A stretch of DNA of 64,000 nt from the NCBI RefSeq assembly GCF_030380735.1, contig NZ_JAUDRZ010000030.1, positions 667,548 through 731,547 on the forward strand, in the 5' to 3' direction. This DNA is from Rhizobium sp. S152 (GTDB taxonomy: Bacteria > Pseudomonadota > Alphaproteobacteria > Rhizobiales > Rhizobiaceae). The position numbers and the translations under genes are program-made. The first letter of the stretch is position 1. The number at the start of each line of letters is the position of its first letter. The notes below the pieces were generated by a model, which was not told the DNA's origin, did not search any database, and saw only the letters and a list, made by a program, of their open reading frames with translations. Below are positions 43,286 through 52,583 of this stretch, one piece after another.

Positions 43286-45112
43286 TTATCGCGCGCCGCC
43301 GGCCTTCTGCTGTGATCCCGCCTCGACATAGTTGCGCCAACCGCCATAGGCGGTGATATCGGTGGCGCCGGAGATCGCCGCCGCCTCGACCAGAAACCCC
43401 TTCACCGCAGTTCCATCCGACAGCGAGATACTGCCAATCCCGAGCGGCGAGGGGATGGCGGCCACGAAGCGACCGAAGGCGTCCGGCGTCAGTCGCCACA
43501 CCTCCACGTCAATCGCCCCTCCAGTGCCCTGCGCGACACGGATCAGCCCCGGTTTCGCTGGTACCTGGCCGGCAAGCGCATACAGCCGATAGGAATCCGT
43601 CGTCCGCGCCTCGCGCATGAATTGCGCATAGAGATCGCGAAGTTGTACGTTGAGCGGCATGCCAGAGAGATGTGCGCCGACCACGACGATATCGATCCCG
43701 GCATCGTCGATCCCTGCCTTCCTTTCTTCGGTGCTTGGAAGCGACCAGCCGGTAGCACCCAGCGTCAGCCCAGATGCACGGTGGATGTCGCTGGCGAGTG
43801 ACGCCGTCAGCCCATCTCGGCCGAAGGGCGCGAGCAGGGTGACACTCGCCGGCAGGCCGTCCGAACGCTTGCCGGTGGGAACCGCGATGCCGCACATGTC
43901 GAGCAGGTTGACGAAGTTGGTGTAGGTTCCGAGCCGCGAATTCTCGCGGATCGGCTCGGCGGCGAGATCGGCAAGCGTGTAATGGCTCGGCGCCGTCGGC
44001 ACGCAGAAGAGATCGACAGAGGCGATGACAGGCGCGAGCTTCCGCTTCATCGCCTGCAGCGCATAGAAACCGTTGAAGGCATCGGCCGCCGTCAGTTCCT
44101 TGGCCGCGCCATAGATCTTGCGGGTGACCGGGTGGAAGGCCTCTTCGCTCGCATCGAAGAAGTCCTTCACCGCCGCATAGCGCTCGGCAACCCAGGCACC
44201 CTCGTAGAGCAGGTTGGCAACATCGTAGAAATCGCCGAACGGGACCTCGACGATCCGATGACCGAGACCCCGAAGCATATTGAGCGCATCCTCATAGGCT
44301 GCCGCCATGACGGCATCGCCGAAGAAGCGCAGGTCCGCCTTCGCGGGCACGCCGATCGTCAGCATTGGTGGCAACCGTCCGTAGCCGGTCGCCGACACCG
44401 CTCGCGAGTAGGCATCCTCGCCATCCTCTCGGGCGGCGACACTGAAGACGCGCCATGCATCATCGACGGAAAGCGCGAAGATCGACACGCAGTCGAGTGT
44501 CCGGCAGGCGGGAATGACACCAGCGGTCGACAGCGCGCCGACGCTGGGCTTCAGCCCGACGATGTTGTTCAGCCCGGCTGGAATGCGGCCGGAACCGGCA
44601 GTGTCCGTCCCGAGCGCGAAGCTGACGATCCCCTGCGCCGTCGCCACCGCCGACCCGGAGCTCGATCCGCCCGGCACGAGCATCGGATCGATCGCATTGC
44701 GCGGGATCGGATAGGGCGAGCGGACGCCGACAAGGCCCGTCGCGAACTGATCGAGATTGGTCTTGCCGATCACAAGCGCACCCGCTTCCCTGAGCAACCG
44801 CACGACTGTCGCATCGGCGGTTGCCTTATAAGCGTAGTCAGGGCAAGCCGCCGTCGTCGGCATGCCGGCCACGTCGATATTGTCCTTTACGGCGAATGGT
44901 ACGCCCCACAGCGGCTTTGCCACTGGATCGAAGGCGCCGAGAGCGGCCGCCTCTGCTACCAGAGACTGGCGATCGGCCAGATGAAGGAAGATGCCGGGAT
45001 CGTCGACGGTAGCGATCCGTGCGAACACCTGATCGATGATCTCGGCCGCTGTGCCACCGCCGGCGTAGAACGCGTGCAGCGAAGCGATGTCGAAAGCAGG
45101 TCCGTTGCTCAT
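43286..45112 (-). CDS. atzF: Allophanate hydrolase
   Basis: Hydrolyses allophanate to ammonia and CO2, the last step of biuret/cyanuric acid use. The 608-residue chain has the amidase-signature domain with catalytic K76 (PFAVKDN), the GGSSSGSA serine (150-152) and nucleophile S174 (DTAGSGRIP). A separate C-terminal domain of about 140 residues follows, as in Pseudomonas AtzF (605 residues, from memory). It is the last gene of the operon, with its start overlapping the cupin gene by 4 bp. It is not fused to urea carboxylase. Confidence 0.92.
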   Translation of the reverse strand: MSNGPAFDIASLHAFYAGGGTAAEIIDQVFARIATVDDPGIFLHLADRQSLVAEAAALGAFDPVAKPLWGVPFAVKDNIDVAGMPTTAACPDYAYKATADATVVRLLREAGALVIGKTNLDQFATGLVGVRSPYPIPRNAIDPMLVPGGSSSGSAVATAQGIVSFALGTDTAGSGRIPAGLNNIVGLKPSVGALSTAGVIPACRTLDCVSIFALSVDDAWRVFSVAAREDGEDAYSRAVSATGYGRLPPMLTIGVPAKADLRFFGDAVMAAAYEDALNMLRGLGHRIVEVPFGDFYDVANLLYEGAWVAERYAAVKDFFDASEEAFHPVTRKIYGAAKELTAADAFNGFYALQAMKRKLAPVIASVDLFCVPTAPSHYTLADLAAEPIRENSRLGTYTNFVNLLDMCGIAVPTGKRSDGLPASVTLLAPFGRDGLTASLASDIHRASGLTLGATGWSLPSTEERKAGIDDAGIDIVVVGAHLSGMPLNVQLRDLYAQFMREARTTDSYRLYALAGQVPAKPGLIRVAQGTGGAIDVEVWRLTPDAFGRFVAAIPSPLGIGSISLSDGTAVKGFLVEAAAISGATDITAYGGWRNYVEAGSQQKAGGAR

Positions 45113-45462
45113 GCCGCTTCCTCCTCAAGAATTTTCACTGGCCGATCCCACTGTATCAGCACCACGCAGCCCGTGTCGCTCCACACCGAATGTTCGGTAC
45201 CGATCGCATTGACGACATAGCTGCCCTTGCCATAGTCGCCAGCTTCGTCCGACTGAACGCCATCGAGCACAAGGATCGTCTCCAGCCCCTCATGCCGGTG
45301 CCGTGGCACGGAAGCGCCGGCCTCGTATTTCAGCAAAGCGACGCCCGGCTGGTCACCCTCGAAGGGCTTGATCCAGTGGATCGTCACGGCATCGCGAAAC
45401 GGTCCGAACGGCAGGTCTCTCCACCCACCCGATGTCAGCAGTTCGCGCGTCGTCTCAGGCAT
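45109..45462 (-). CDS. Cupin-domain protein of the cyanurate operon
   Basis: A 117-residue small cupin. Metal-binding-type residues RHRHEGLETILVLDG fall in motif 1 (H, H, E) and VVNAIGTEHSVWSD in motif 2 (final H). The ATG at 45462 (MPETTRELLTSGG) is preferred over the in-frame 45486. It overlaps its neighbours on both sides by a few bases. Similar cupins sit beside allophanate hydrolase in other operons. Whether it is a sensor, an accessory or an enzyme is unknown. Confidence 0.75.
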   Translation of the reverse strand: MPETTRELLTSGGWRDLPFGPFRDAVTIHWIKPFEGDQPGVALLKYEAGASVPRHRHEGLETILVLDGVQSDEAGDYGKGSYVVNAIGTEHSVWSDTGCVVLIQWDRPVKILEEEAA

Positions 45463-46123
45463 GGCTGATCGTCTCCAATATGTCATCGATATCGGCCGTC
45501 CACCCGACGATCGCCCCTTGGGCGCGGATCATCGCAAAGGCGGCTTCCTTGAATTCCGGAAAGTAGCTTTCGGTCGCCTGCACGCAGAGCAGGCATTCGT
45601 AACCCCGGTCGTTGGCCTCGCGCATCGTCGTCTGCACGCAGACCTCGGTCGTCACCCCCGCGAACACCAGCTGCTTGATGCTTTTTTCCTTCAGCACGTC
45701 GCTGAGTTCGGTTGCGTAGAAGGCGCCTTTGCCCGGCTTTTCGATAACGACTTCGCCTTCGATGGGCGCGAGTTCCGGCAGGATCGCCGTACCCGGCTCG
45801 CCTGCAATCAGGATGCGCCCCATCGGCCCCTCGTCGCCGATCCTGAGGCTCGGCTTGCCCCGGTTGCGCTTGGCCGGCGGCAGGTCGGAGAGGTCAGGGC
45901 GATGGCATTCCATCGTGTGAATGACCGGCAACCCGGCATCGCGAAAGCCTTGGATCAGCCGCTTGACCTCGGGCACGATTTTGGTGATGCGACCGACATC
46001 GTTGCCGAGGCTGGCGCCGAAGCCGCCTGGCTCAGCGAAGTCGCGCTGCATGTCGATGACGACGAGCGCGATCTCTTGTTTTCTAAAGGGAAAGGAAAAC
46101 GGTTGCGCGCTGATCTCAGCCAT
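45455..46123 (-). CDS. Isochorismatase-family cysteine hydrolase (second copy)
   Basis: A 222-residue cysteine hydrolase, a paralog of BiuH in the same operon. The triad is readable: D in VVIDMQRDF, K in EKPGKGAF and C in GVTTEVCVQTT. It keeps the characteristic H-R-P-D-L-S-D-L-P element. It is clearly diverged from biuret hydrolase (GCN/A differences around the substrate pocket), so it probably acts on a related amide. Its end overlaps the cupin start; its start overlaps the ABC ATPase stop by one base. Confidence 0.85.
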   Translation of the reverse strand: MAEISAQPFSFPFRKQEIALVVIDMQRDFAEPGGFGASLGNDVGRITKIVPEVKRLIQGFRDAGLPVIHTMECHRPDLSDLPPAKRNRGKPSLRIGDEGPMGRILIAGEPGTAILPELAPIEGEVVIEKPGKGAFYATELSDVLKEKSIKQLVFAGVTTEVCVQTTMREANDRGYECLLCVQATESYFPEFKEAAFAMIRAQGAIVGWTADIDDILETISHA

Positions 46124-47673
46124 CAGTGATGCCCCGCCATATGCGCGCCAATGACGGAGATATCGGCAGCCAGCGCCGGCGTCTCGTAGACGAGCTTGCC
46201 CTCGGAGATCACCATGATGCGGTCCGACATCTCCAACAATTCATCGAGGTCTTCCGAAAGCAACAACACGGCGGCACCCGAATTGCGCGCCCGCATGATC
46301 CGCGCCCGGATCTCTGCCACCGCCGAAAAATCGAGGCCGAAGCATGGGTTGGACACAATCAGCAGATCGACCTCGCCGGTGAGCTCGCGCGCCAGCACCG
46401 CCCGCTGCACGTTGCCGCCCGACAGGGCGGCGATGGGCGAGGAGGACGACGCGGTCTTGACCTTGAAATCGGCGATCAGGTCGGTGGCGCGTTTGCGCAT
46501 CTTTCCTTTGCTCAGCCAGATCGCATCCTTTCCATCGGCCTTTAGATCGAAGGTGCGGAACGCCAGGTTTTCGCTGACGGTCATCTTCGGCGCGCAGGCG
46601 TTCTGCAGCGGCTCCTCGGGGATGAAGCGCACATTGTTGCGCCGCGTTTCCGGCCGCGTCGCGCCATAGGCGTCGCCGTTGACCTCAACCGTGCCCGCAT
46701 CGGTCGGCCGTTGGCCGGCGAGGATTTCCGTCAGCTCCTTCTGGCCGTTGCCCGAAATGCCGGCGATCCCAACGATCTCGCCGGACCGCACCGTCAGGCT
46801 GTTGATCTCGATGGTCTTCAGTCCGGAGCGATCCGGCGCCTTCACCTTCTCGACCTTGAGCACCGGCTTGGCGGCCGAGGACACCGGTACGCGCGTGTCT
46901 AGTTCCGCAAGCTTCACGTCGCCGATCATCATCGCCGCCATGTCCGATGTCGAGAGCTCGCCGACCTTGCCTGATCCCACCAGCTTGCCGCGTCGGAGAA
47001 TGGAGACGGCATCCGCGAACTTGGTCACTTCGTGGAACTTGTGCGAGATCATCAGGACGGTCAGCTCACCGCGCTCGGTCATCCCGCGCACCAGCCCGAG
47101 CATTTCATCCGCTTCTGCAGGCGTCAGCACCGAGGTCGGCTCGTCGAGCACCAGGAAGGATCGGCCGAGATAAAGCTGCTTGACGATCTCCAGCTTCTGC
47201 TTCTCGCCGGCCGCCAACTCGCTCACCGGCCTGTCGAGCGGAATCCTGAACGGCATCCGCTCCATGAAGGCGGCAAGGTCCTTGCGCTCCTTGGCCCAGT
47301 TGATGATCGCGGGCACTGCGGCACGGCTGATGACGAGGTTCTCGGCGCCCGTCAGCGACGGCACCAGCGTGAAGTGCTGGTAGACCATGCCGAGTCCATA
47401 GGTCGCCGCATCCTTGGGTGAGGCGACCGCCACCTCGCGCCCATCCACCGACAGCGAGCCGGAGGTCTGGTGGTAGAAACCCATGATGCATTTCACCAGC
47501 GTCGACTTGCCGGCGCCGTTTTCTCCGAGCAGCGCATGGAAGCTGCCGGCGGGGATATCGACCGAGACATGGTCGAGCGCCGTGAAGCTGCCGAAGCGCA
47601 TGGTCATGTCGAGCGTCTGGATGCCGACGGCCTTGCCGGCCTGCGGAAGAGGCGTGTCGCGGACTATGCTCAC
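46123..47673 (-). CDS. ABC transporter ATPase (BMP/nucleoside-type, tandem domains)
   Basis: A 516-residue ATPase with two ABC domains. First: Walker A GENGAGKSTLV (about 52-62), signature LAAGEKQ and Walker B FLVLDEPTSV. Second: GISGNGQKELTEIL (degenerate Walker A), signature LSGGNVQRAV, and LIVSNPCFGLDF in place of the usual Walker B. This is the sugar/nucleoside importer type (YufO/RbsA-like). It is encoded in the same operon but far downstream of its permeases. GTG start with GGAGA upstream. It powers the importer of the BMP-type binding protein. Confidence 0.92.
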   Translation of the reverse strand: MSIVRDTPLPQAGKAVGIQTLDMTMRFGSFTALDHVSVDIPAGSFHALLGENGAGKSTLVKCIMGFYHQTSGSLSVDGREVAVASPKDAATYGLGMVYQHFTLVPSLTGAENLVISRAAVPAIINWAKERKDLAAFMERMPFRIPLDRPVSELAAGEKQKLEIVKQLYLGRSFLVLDEPTSVLTPAEADEMLGLVRGMTERGELTVLMISHKFHEVTKFADAVSILRRGKLVGSGKVGELSTSDMAAMMIGDVKLAELDTRVPVSSAAKPVLKVEKVKAPDRSGLKTIEINSLTVRSGEIVGIAGISGNGQKELTEILAGQRPTDAGTVEVNGDAYGATRPETRRNNVRFIPEEPLQNACAPKMTVSENLAFRTFDLKADGKDAIWLSKGKMRKRATDLIADFKVKTASSSSPIAALSGGNVQRAVLARELTGEVDLLIVSNPCFGLDFSAVAEIRARIMRARNSGAAVLLLSEDLDELLEMSDRIMVISEGKLVYETPALAADISVIGAHMAGHH

Positions 47674-47674
47674 T

Positions 47675-48727
47675 TCAGGTCTCCTTTTCGACGATGATTG
47701 CTACTGGGCCGCCACCGGGCGGCCCCTGATGCTCGGCGCCACCCGAGACGTAAAGATCGGTCATCCCGAACACGCCACCAAGCACGCCGCCGACGAAGGC
47801 GCGGGCATGGCGCGTGCCTGAAATGTCGGAATCGCCAAGCATGGTGTGCCGGTTGCCGCGCACCTGACCACTCGGGTCTGGCTCCGCCTTGGCCAGCACC
47901 GCCGCAAGCTTGCCCCCAGGCAGCCGCGCATAGGCTGCCTTGACCGATTGCACATCGATTGCGTCCTGCATGACAGCATGGTCGATCTGGAACGGCCCTG
48001 ACCATCTGGAACTCATGCCGAGCACGACGATCTCGTGATCGAGCAGTTCGACCCCGGCGGATGCCGAAGCGCAGCGCGAGTAGAGGTCGTGGCGCGTGCC
48101 GATATCGCTGTCGGTGATCGCGTCGGCATCGATCTCACCGAGCGCCGCCGCCACGCCGAGCGCCGACGCTCCACGCGAAAGCCCCATCGATTTCAGCGTA
48201 TCGCGCGTGGCAACGGTCTTGCCGGATGCTTCGACCTTGGCGATCCGCTGTGTGGTGAGAAGCGGGCATTTGATCTGCACAAAATGTACGTCGGCAGCAT
48301 CATCAATACCGGCATCGCGCATCGCCGCCTTCACGGCATCGGCCACCATCAGCACCTGTGCCCGACGTCCGAGATCATGCGAGGGTAGGGCGGGCGTCCG
48401 GGCCGCCCCGATCGCCAGCGACCGCGTCGCAGGCGCGTCAGTTTCCTCGCGGGCAAGCACCGTCCAGTGCGGCGACAGCGCCCCTTCGGTGCCACCGGAC
48501 ATCACGATCGACACGCCCTCGACACTATGTCGGTGAAACAGCGCCTCGAAGCTCGATGTCGCATAGCCGCGGGTAAAATCATTGACGCAGCCATTGCCCT
48601 CGGTCTTGCCGAGAATAGCCACCACGCTCTCCGGCTTCAGGCCGGCAGCGAACAGCGCCTCGACGCCCGAGACATCATCCGGCCCGTCGGCCGGCACGCG
48701 AAAGACTTGGGCACGCATCGACGACAT
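47675..48727 (-). CDS. atzD: Ring-opening amidohydrolase, cyanuric acid hydrolase type
   Basis: Opens the cyanuric acid ring (or barbiturate in the sister clade) to give carboxybiuret, which decarboxylates to biuret. The 350-residue threefold-symmetric protein shows three Lys/Ser pairs: K41 with S77 (VMSGGTEG), K153 with S221/S223 (CASASAG) and K280 with S328 (VSGGAEH). This is the family hallmark. Cyanuric acid rather than barbiturate is favoured by the adjacent biuret hydrolase and allophanate hydrolase. Starts 1 nt overlapping biuH. Confidence 0.88.
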   Translation of the reverse strand: MSSMRAQVFRVPADGPDDVSGVEALFAAGLKPESVVAILGKTEGNGCVNDFTRGYATSSFEALFHRHSVEGVSIVMSGGTEGALSPHWTVLAREETDAPATRSLAIGAARTPALPSHDLGRRAQVLMVADAVKAAMRDAGIDDAADVHFVQIKCPLLTTQRIAKVEASGKTVATRDTLKSMGLSRGASALGVAAALGEIDADAITDSDIGTRHDLYSRCASASAGVELLDHEIVVLGMSSRWSGPFQIDHAVMQDAIDVQSVKAAYARLPGGKLAAVLAKAEPDPSGQVRGNRHTMLGDSDISGTRHARAFVGGVLGGVFGMTDLYVSGGAEHQGPPGGGPVAIIVEKET

Positions 48728-49428
48728 CAGACGAGCGCCTCGATCAGGGCCTTGGAATTGGAGACCGAGCCGAACACGCCGCCCTGCATCTTCACCATGT
48801 GAATGGCGGCGAGGTGGTTGTTATAGTCGGTGGCACCGCAGCAATCCTCCAGCAGCAGGCATTCGAAGCCGCGATCATTGGCTTCGCGCATGGTGGTGGA
48901 GACGCAGACGTCGGTGGTGATCCCGGTGAGGATGATATTCTCGATGCGCTTCTGGTTGAGAATCAGTTCGAGATCCGTGGCGCAGAACGAGCCCTTGCCC
49001 GGCTTGTCGATGATCACTTCGCCCTCAAGAGGATAAAGCTCGGGAATGATGTCCCAGCCCGGCTCACCGCGAACGAGGATGCGGCCGCAGGGCCCGGCGT
49101 CGCCGATGCCGGCGCCAATCCGCTGCGAGCGCCAGCGCTTGTTGGCTGGCAGGTCGGCGAGGTCAGGCCGGTGACCCTCGCGCGTGTGGATAATGTGGTA
49201 CCCCTTGGTGCGCATCGCTGCCAGCACCGCCTTGATCGGCTCGATCGGCGCCTGCACCAGCGACAGGTCGTAGCCCATGTGATCGACATAGCCGCCCTTG
49301 CCGCAGAAGTCGGTCTGCATGTCGATGATGATGAGGGCCGTATTGTCGGGGCGTAGTGCACCGTTATAGGGCCAGGGATAGGGATCGGCCTTGACGTAGT
49401 GCTCTTTTGCCTCGGTCATCATGTCCAT
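48727..49428 (-). CDS. biuH: Biuret hydrolase
   Basis: A 233-residue cysteine hydrolase converting biuret to allophanate and ammonia. The catalytic triad is readable at D36 (IIDMQTD), K142 (DKPGKG) and C175 (TTDVCVS). These are the same numbers as reported for Rhizobium leguminosarum BiuH, whose sequence, from memory, is nearly identical (YPWPYNGALRPDNTALIIID). The exact start at 49428 is therefore supported. It lies between the ring-opening hydrolase and the formamidase-like gene, on one transcript. Confidence 0.94.
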   Translation of the reverse strand: MDMMTEAKEHYVKADPYPWPYNGALRPDNTALIIIDMQTDFCGKGGYVDHMGYDLSLVQAPIEPIKAVLAAMRTKGYHIIHTREGHRPDLADLPANKRWRSQRIGAGIGDAGPCGRILVRGEPGWDIIPELYPLEGEVIIDKPGKGSFCATDLELILNQKRIENIILTGITTDVCVSTTMREANDRGFECLLLEDCCGATDYNNHLAAIHMVKMQGGVFGSVSNSKALIEALV

Positions 49429-49440
49429 CGTCCGTCTCCT

Positions 49441-50457
49441 CTATTCGCCAGCGAGCTTGAGTGTTTCGCCATAGCGCCTGACAGGCTTGTCGAAGCCGCA
49501 GGACGTGCCGTCGGTGATCTTGATGTCCGCTTCCCACGGCAGCTTGTATTGGCCCGCGATCAGGTCGTGCATGTAGCTGTAGGGCGCGTCGCCCGCGCCG
49601 CCCGCGACAGCGACATAGCCGCGATGGCCGAACTGGTAGATGTTGTTCTCGACGCCCCAGCCGAGGCGCGCCTCACGCACCAGATCGGGCCGCACTTCAG
49701 CGGTGATGATCTCGTTGACGCGACCGGATGTGCCGTGGGCGATGATCGAGCCGTCGAAGTTGCAGATCATGCCTTCGCCCATCGAGTCGAAAGTGCCATC
49801 CGAGCCGCACATGCACACGCTCGCCGTGACCATGAGGTTGCAGAACGCGTTGGACTGGTTGGTGAATTTCCAGCTATCGCGGATCGGCGCGGTATAGCCC
49901 GCCGTGCGGATCATGATTTCGGCGGCCTTGTAGGCGCATTCCCGCGCCATCTCCGGGAACATGCCGTCATGGCAGATGATCAGCGCCAGCTTGGCGCCCT
50001 TGGGGCCGTCGATGACGGGAATGCCGAGGTTGCCCGGCTCCCACGGCTCGACCGGCACCCAGGGATGCATCTTGCGGTAATAGAGCTTCAGTTCGCCCGT
50101 GTCGTCGATGACGATGCCGGAGTTGTAGGGCATGCCGCCGGGATTGAATTCCATGATCGAGAAGCAGCCCCAGATTTTATTGTCCAGGCACGCCTTCTTG
50201 AAGGCCGCGACCTCGGGCCCATCCAACCGGCACATGATGTCAGGGTTGATGTCCATCGACAGACCGTGCAGCGCATATTCGGGGAACACCACGAGATCCA
50301 TGCCCGGCTGGTTGCGCCGCGCCTTGCCGACAAGGTCGACGATCACCTGCGTCTGTCGCGCCAGATCCTCCTTGGTGACAGTCACGGGAAGCTGCAGCTG
50401 TACGAGGCCGATGCCAACGCCGTGTTCGGATTTGTTGAGGCCGCCGAGACCGTTCAT
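49441..50457 (-). CDS. Formamidase/aliphatic amidase (AmiF-like)
   Basis: A 338-residue nitrilase-superfamily amidase. The triad is E60 (FPEY), K129 (YYRKM) and C162 (LIICHDG), with E60 at the same number as in Helicobacter AmiF and close overall resemblance (FSIMERN-like, HPWVPVEPWEPGNLG). This points to formamide-type short amides. Why such an enzyme sits in a cyanuric acid operon is not known; it may hydrolyse a side product or an alternative imported amide. AAGGA precedes the ATG. Confidence 0.85.
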   Translation of the reverse strand: MNGLGGLNKSEHGVGIGLVQLQLPVTVTKEDLARQTQVIVDLVGKARRNQPGMDLVVFPEYALHGLSMDINPDIMCRLDGPEVAAFKKACLDNKIWGCFSIMEFNPGGMPYNSGIVIDDTGELKLYYRKMHPWVPVEPWEPGNLGIPVIDGPKGAKLALIICHDGMFPEMARECAYKAAEIMIRTAGYTAPIRDSWKFTNQSNAFCNLMVTASVCMCGSDGTFDSMGEGMICNFDGSIIAHGTSGRVNEIITAEVRPDLVREARLGWGVENNIYQFGHRGYVAVAGGAGDAPYSYMHDLIAGQYKLPWEADIKITDGTSCGFDKPVRRYGETLKLAGE

Positions 50458-50499
50458 GGCTAAATCCTTATTTCGAAACAGAATTGTCTGGTGAGTGAC

Positions 50500-51429
50500 T
50501 TATTTTGTTAGTGACAGGGCCCCCGGCGCACCCGCGAGAGAGCGGGTGGGCGAGGAGGTGGCGATCAGGATGGCAAGCGTCAGCACGTAGGGTGCCGCGT
50601 AGAACAGGTAGTAGCCTTGCGTGACGCCGACCGATTGCAGGGCAGGGCCGAGCGCACCTGCGCCGCCGAACAGCAGGGCGGCGAGGAAGCAGCCGATCGG
50701 GTTCCAGCGCGCGAAGATGACCAGCGCCACCGCCATCAGGCCCTGGCCGGAAGAGATGCCTTCGTTCCACGACCCCGGATAGTAGAGCGAGAGATAAGCC
50801 CCGCCCGCCGCCGCCAGCGATCCGCCTGCGGCCGTGGCGAGCAAGCGGACACGATCCGGATCGATGCCCATGGCGCGCGCCGCATCCGTGCTGTCGCCGA
50901 CGACGCGCAGGATCAGACCGACGCGCGTATTTTTGAACGCCCACCACAGCGCCACGGCGAGCAGCGCGCCGATGACGAAGAGCACATTGATGTTCAGCGC
51001 CGCCTGCACCTGTGGCAGGCTCGACCAGCCGCCGAGCGGGATCGAGGGCAGGTGCGGCGCCACCGGCTTGATGAAGGGCTTGCCGAGGAAGAAGGCCATC
51101 CCGAGGCCGAACTGCATCATGGCAATGCCGATGGCGATGTCGTTGACCTTCGGCCACTTGCAGATCCAGCCGTGTACGAGGCCGAATACGGCGCCGGTGC
51201 CCATCGCCGCCAGCACGCCGAGCCATGCCGATCCGCTCATCACAGCGACCGCGTAGGCCGTCATCGCGCCGAACACCAGCGTACCCTCGAGCCCGAGATT
51301 GATGCGCCCCGATCGTTCGGTGATCGTCTCGCCGAGGCTGACGAAGATGAAGGGCGTGGAGACGCGGATGGCGCCGGCCAAAATCGCCAGTGGTACGCCC
51401 CATATGCCGATACCGGTCTCGTCCATCAT
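50500..51429 (-). CDS. ABC transporter permease 2 (BMP-type)
   Basis: A 309-residue inner-membrane permease of the BPD_transp_2 type with about eight hydrophobic segments. The EAA-like motif and the DSTDAARAMGIDPDRVRLLA loop match sugar/nucleoside importers. The start at 51429 overlaps the permease 1 stop (ATGATG) and has GGAAGAGGAA upstream; the longer frame from 51444 is less likely. It pairs with permease 1, the binding protein and the distant ATPase. Confidence 0.88.
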   Translation of the reverse strand: MMDETGIGIWGVPLAILAGAIRVSTPFIFVSLGETITERSGRINLGLEGTLVFGAMTAYAVAVMSGSAWLGVLAAMGTGAVFGLVHGWICKWPKVNDIAIGIAMMQFGLGMAFFLGKPFIKPVAPHLPSIPLGGWSSLPQVQAALNINVLFVIGALLAVALWWAFKNTRVGLILRVVGDSTDAARAMGIDPDRVRLLATAAGGSLAAAGGAYLSLYYPGSWNEGISSGQGLMAVALVIFARWNPIGCFLAALLFGGAGALGPALQSVGVTQGYYLFYAAPYVLTLAILIATSSPTRSLAGAPGALSLTK

Positions 51430-52565
51430 GGGTTCCTCTTCCAAAGGTCGGGGTTGAAGATCTTGAAGCGACCGTAGAAGGTCTCAAACAGCAGGATGAC
51501 GACGAACAGCGTCCCCTGCAGCACCAGCACGGTCGCATCCGGCAGGCCCATGCGCCGCTGGATCAACCCGCCCGAGGCATCGATGCCACCGAGAAGGATG
51601 GCGACGGGAATGATCGCCAACGGATTGTGTCGCGCCAGGAACGCGACGAGGATGCCGGTATAGCCGTAGCCAGCCGCGATCGAGGCATTGGCGCCACCTT
51701 GGACGGCAGCGACCTCGATCATGCCGGCAAGCCCGGCGAAACTGCCGGCGATCGCGGTGAAGCCCACGATCAGCCGTCCCACCGGCAACCCCTGGATCTG
51801 CGCTGCACGCACATTGCCGCCGGCGATGCGCGCAGCGAAGCCGTAGCTCGTCACCTCGATCAGGATCCAGGAGAGAATACAGGCAACGATACCGATCACC
51901 AGACCCCAGTGCACGTCCATGCCGGGTATCTTGCCCATCATGTACTCCGCCGGCAGCGGCGCTGTGGAGGGCTTGTTGAGGCTCGCGGGATCGCGCAGCG
52001 GCCCCTCGACGAACTGGTTCATCAGCGCGATCGCGATATAGGCAAGCAGCAGCGAAGAGATCGTCTCGTTGACCCCGCGATAGTGCCGCAGGAAGCCCGC
52101 GAAGCCGATCCAGATACCGCCGACCACCATGGCGGCCGCCGCCATCAGAAGCAGCACCAGAATAGCGGGCAGCGTGCCGATGAAGGGAAGGGCAATCGCT
52201 GCAGCCGCCACGCCGCCAAGCACCACCGCGCCCTCGCCGCCGATGATCGTCAGACCAAGCCTTGCAGGCAGCGCCACGCAGAGCGCCGTCAGAAGCAGCG
52301 GCGCGGACCGGCTGAGGCTGTTCTGCACCGAGAACCAGCTGCCGAAGCCGCCCGTATACATGAGCTGGAAAAGCACGGCCGGCGATTTGTCGACCGCCAA
52401 GATGAAGAGCGAGAAGAGCGCCAGACCGACCAGGATCGCGCCAAGGCTGATGACGACGGGCTCTGCCCGCCGCGCCAGCCATTCCAGCAACGGTCCCAAG
52501 ATGGACCGCGCCGGCGTATCGGAGATTGCAGGCGATAGGGATGGAGTGTTCGCCTCGATTGTCAT
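51426..52565 (-). CDS. ABC transporter permease 1 (BMP-type)
   Basis: A 379-residue permease with a cytosolic N-terminal stretch and roughly ten hydrophobic segments (VISLGAILVGLALFSLFILA, GFLRHYRGVNETISSLLLAY). GGNVRAAQIQGLPVGRLIVG is the conserved cytoplasmic coupling loop of the family. Encoded 18 bp after the binding protein stop and overlapping permease 2 by 4 bp. Confidence 0.88.
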   Translation of the reverse strand: MTIEANTPSLSPAISDTPARSILGPLLEWLARRAEPVVISLGAILVGLALFSLFILAVDKSPAVLFQLMYTGGFGSWFSVQNSLSRSAPLLLTALCVALPARLGLTIIGGEGAVVLGGVAAAAIALPFIGTLPAILVLLLMAAAAMVVGGIWIGFAGFLRHYRGVNETISSLLLAYIAIALMNQFVEGPLRDPASLNKPSTAPLPAEYMMGKIPGMDVHWGLVIGIVACILSWILIEVTSYGFAARIAGGNVRAAQIQGLPVGRLIVGFTAIAGSFAGLAGMIEVAAVQGGANASIAAGYGYTGILVAFLARHNPLAIIPVAILLGGIDASGGLIQRRMGLPDATVLVLQGTLFVVILLFETFYGRFKIFNPDLWKRNP

Positions 52566-52583
52566 GACGCTTCTCCCTCTGGC

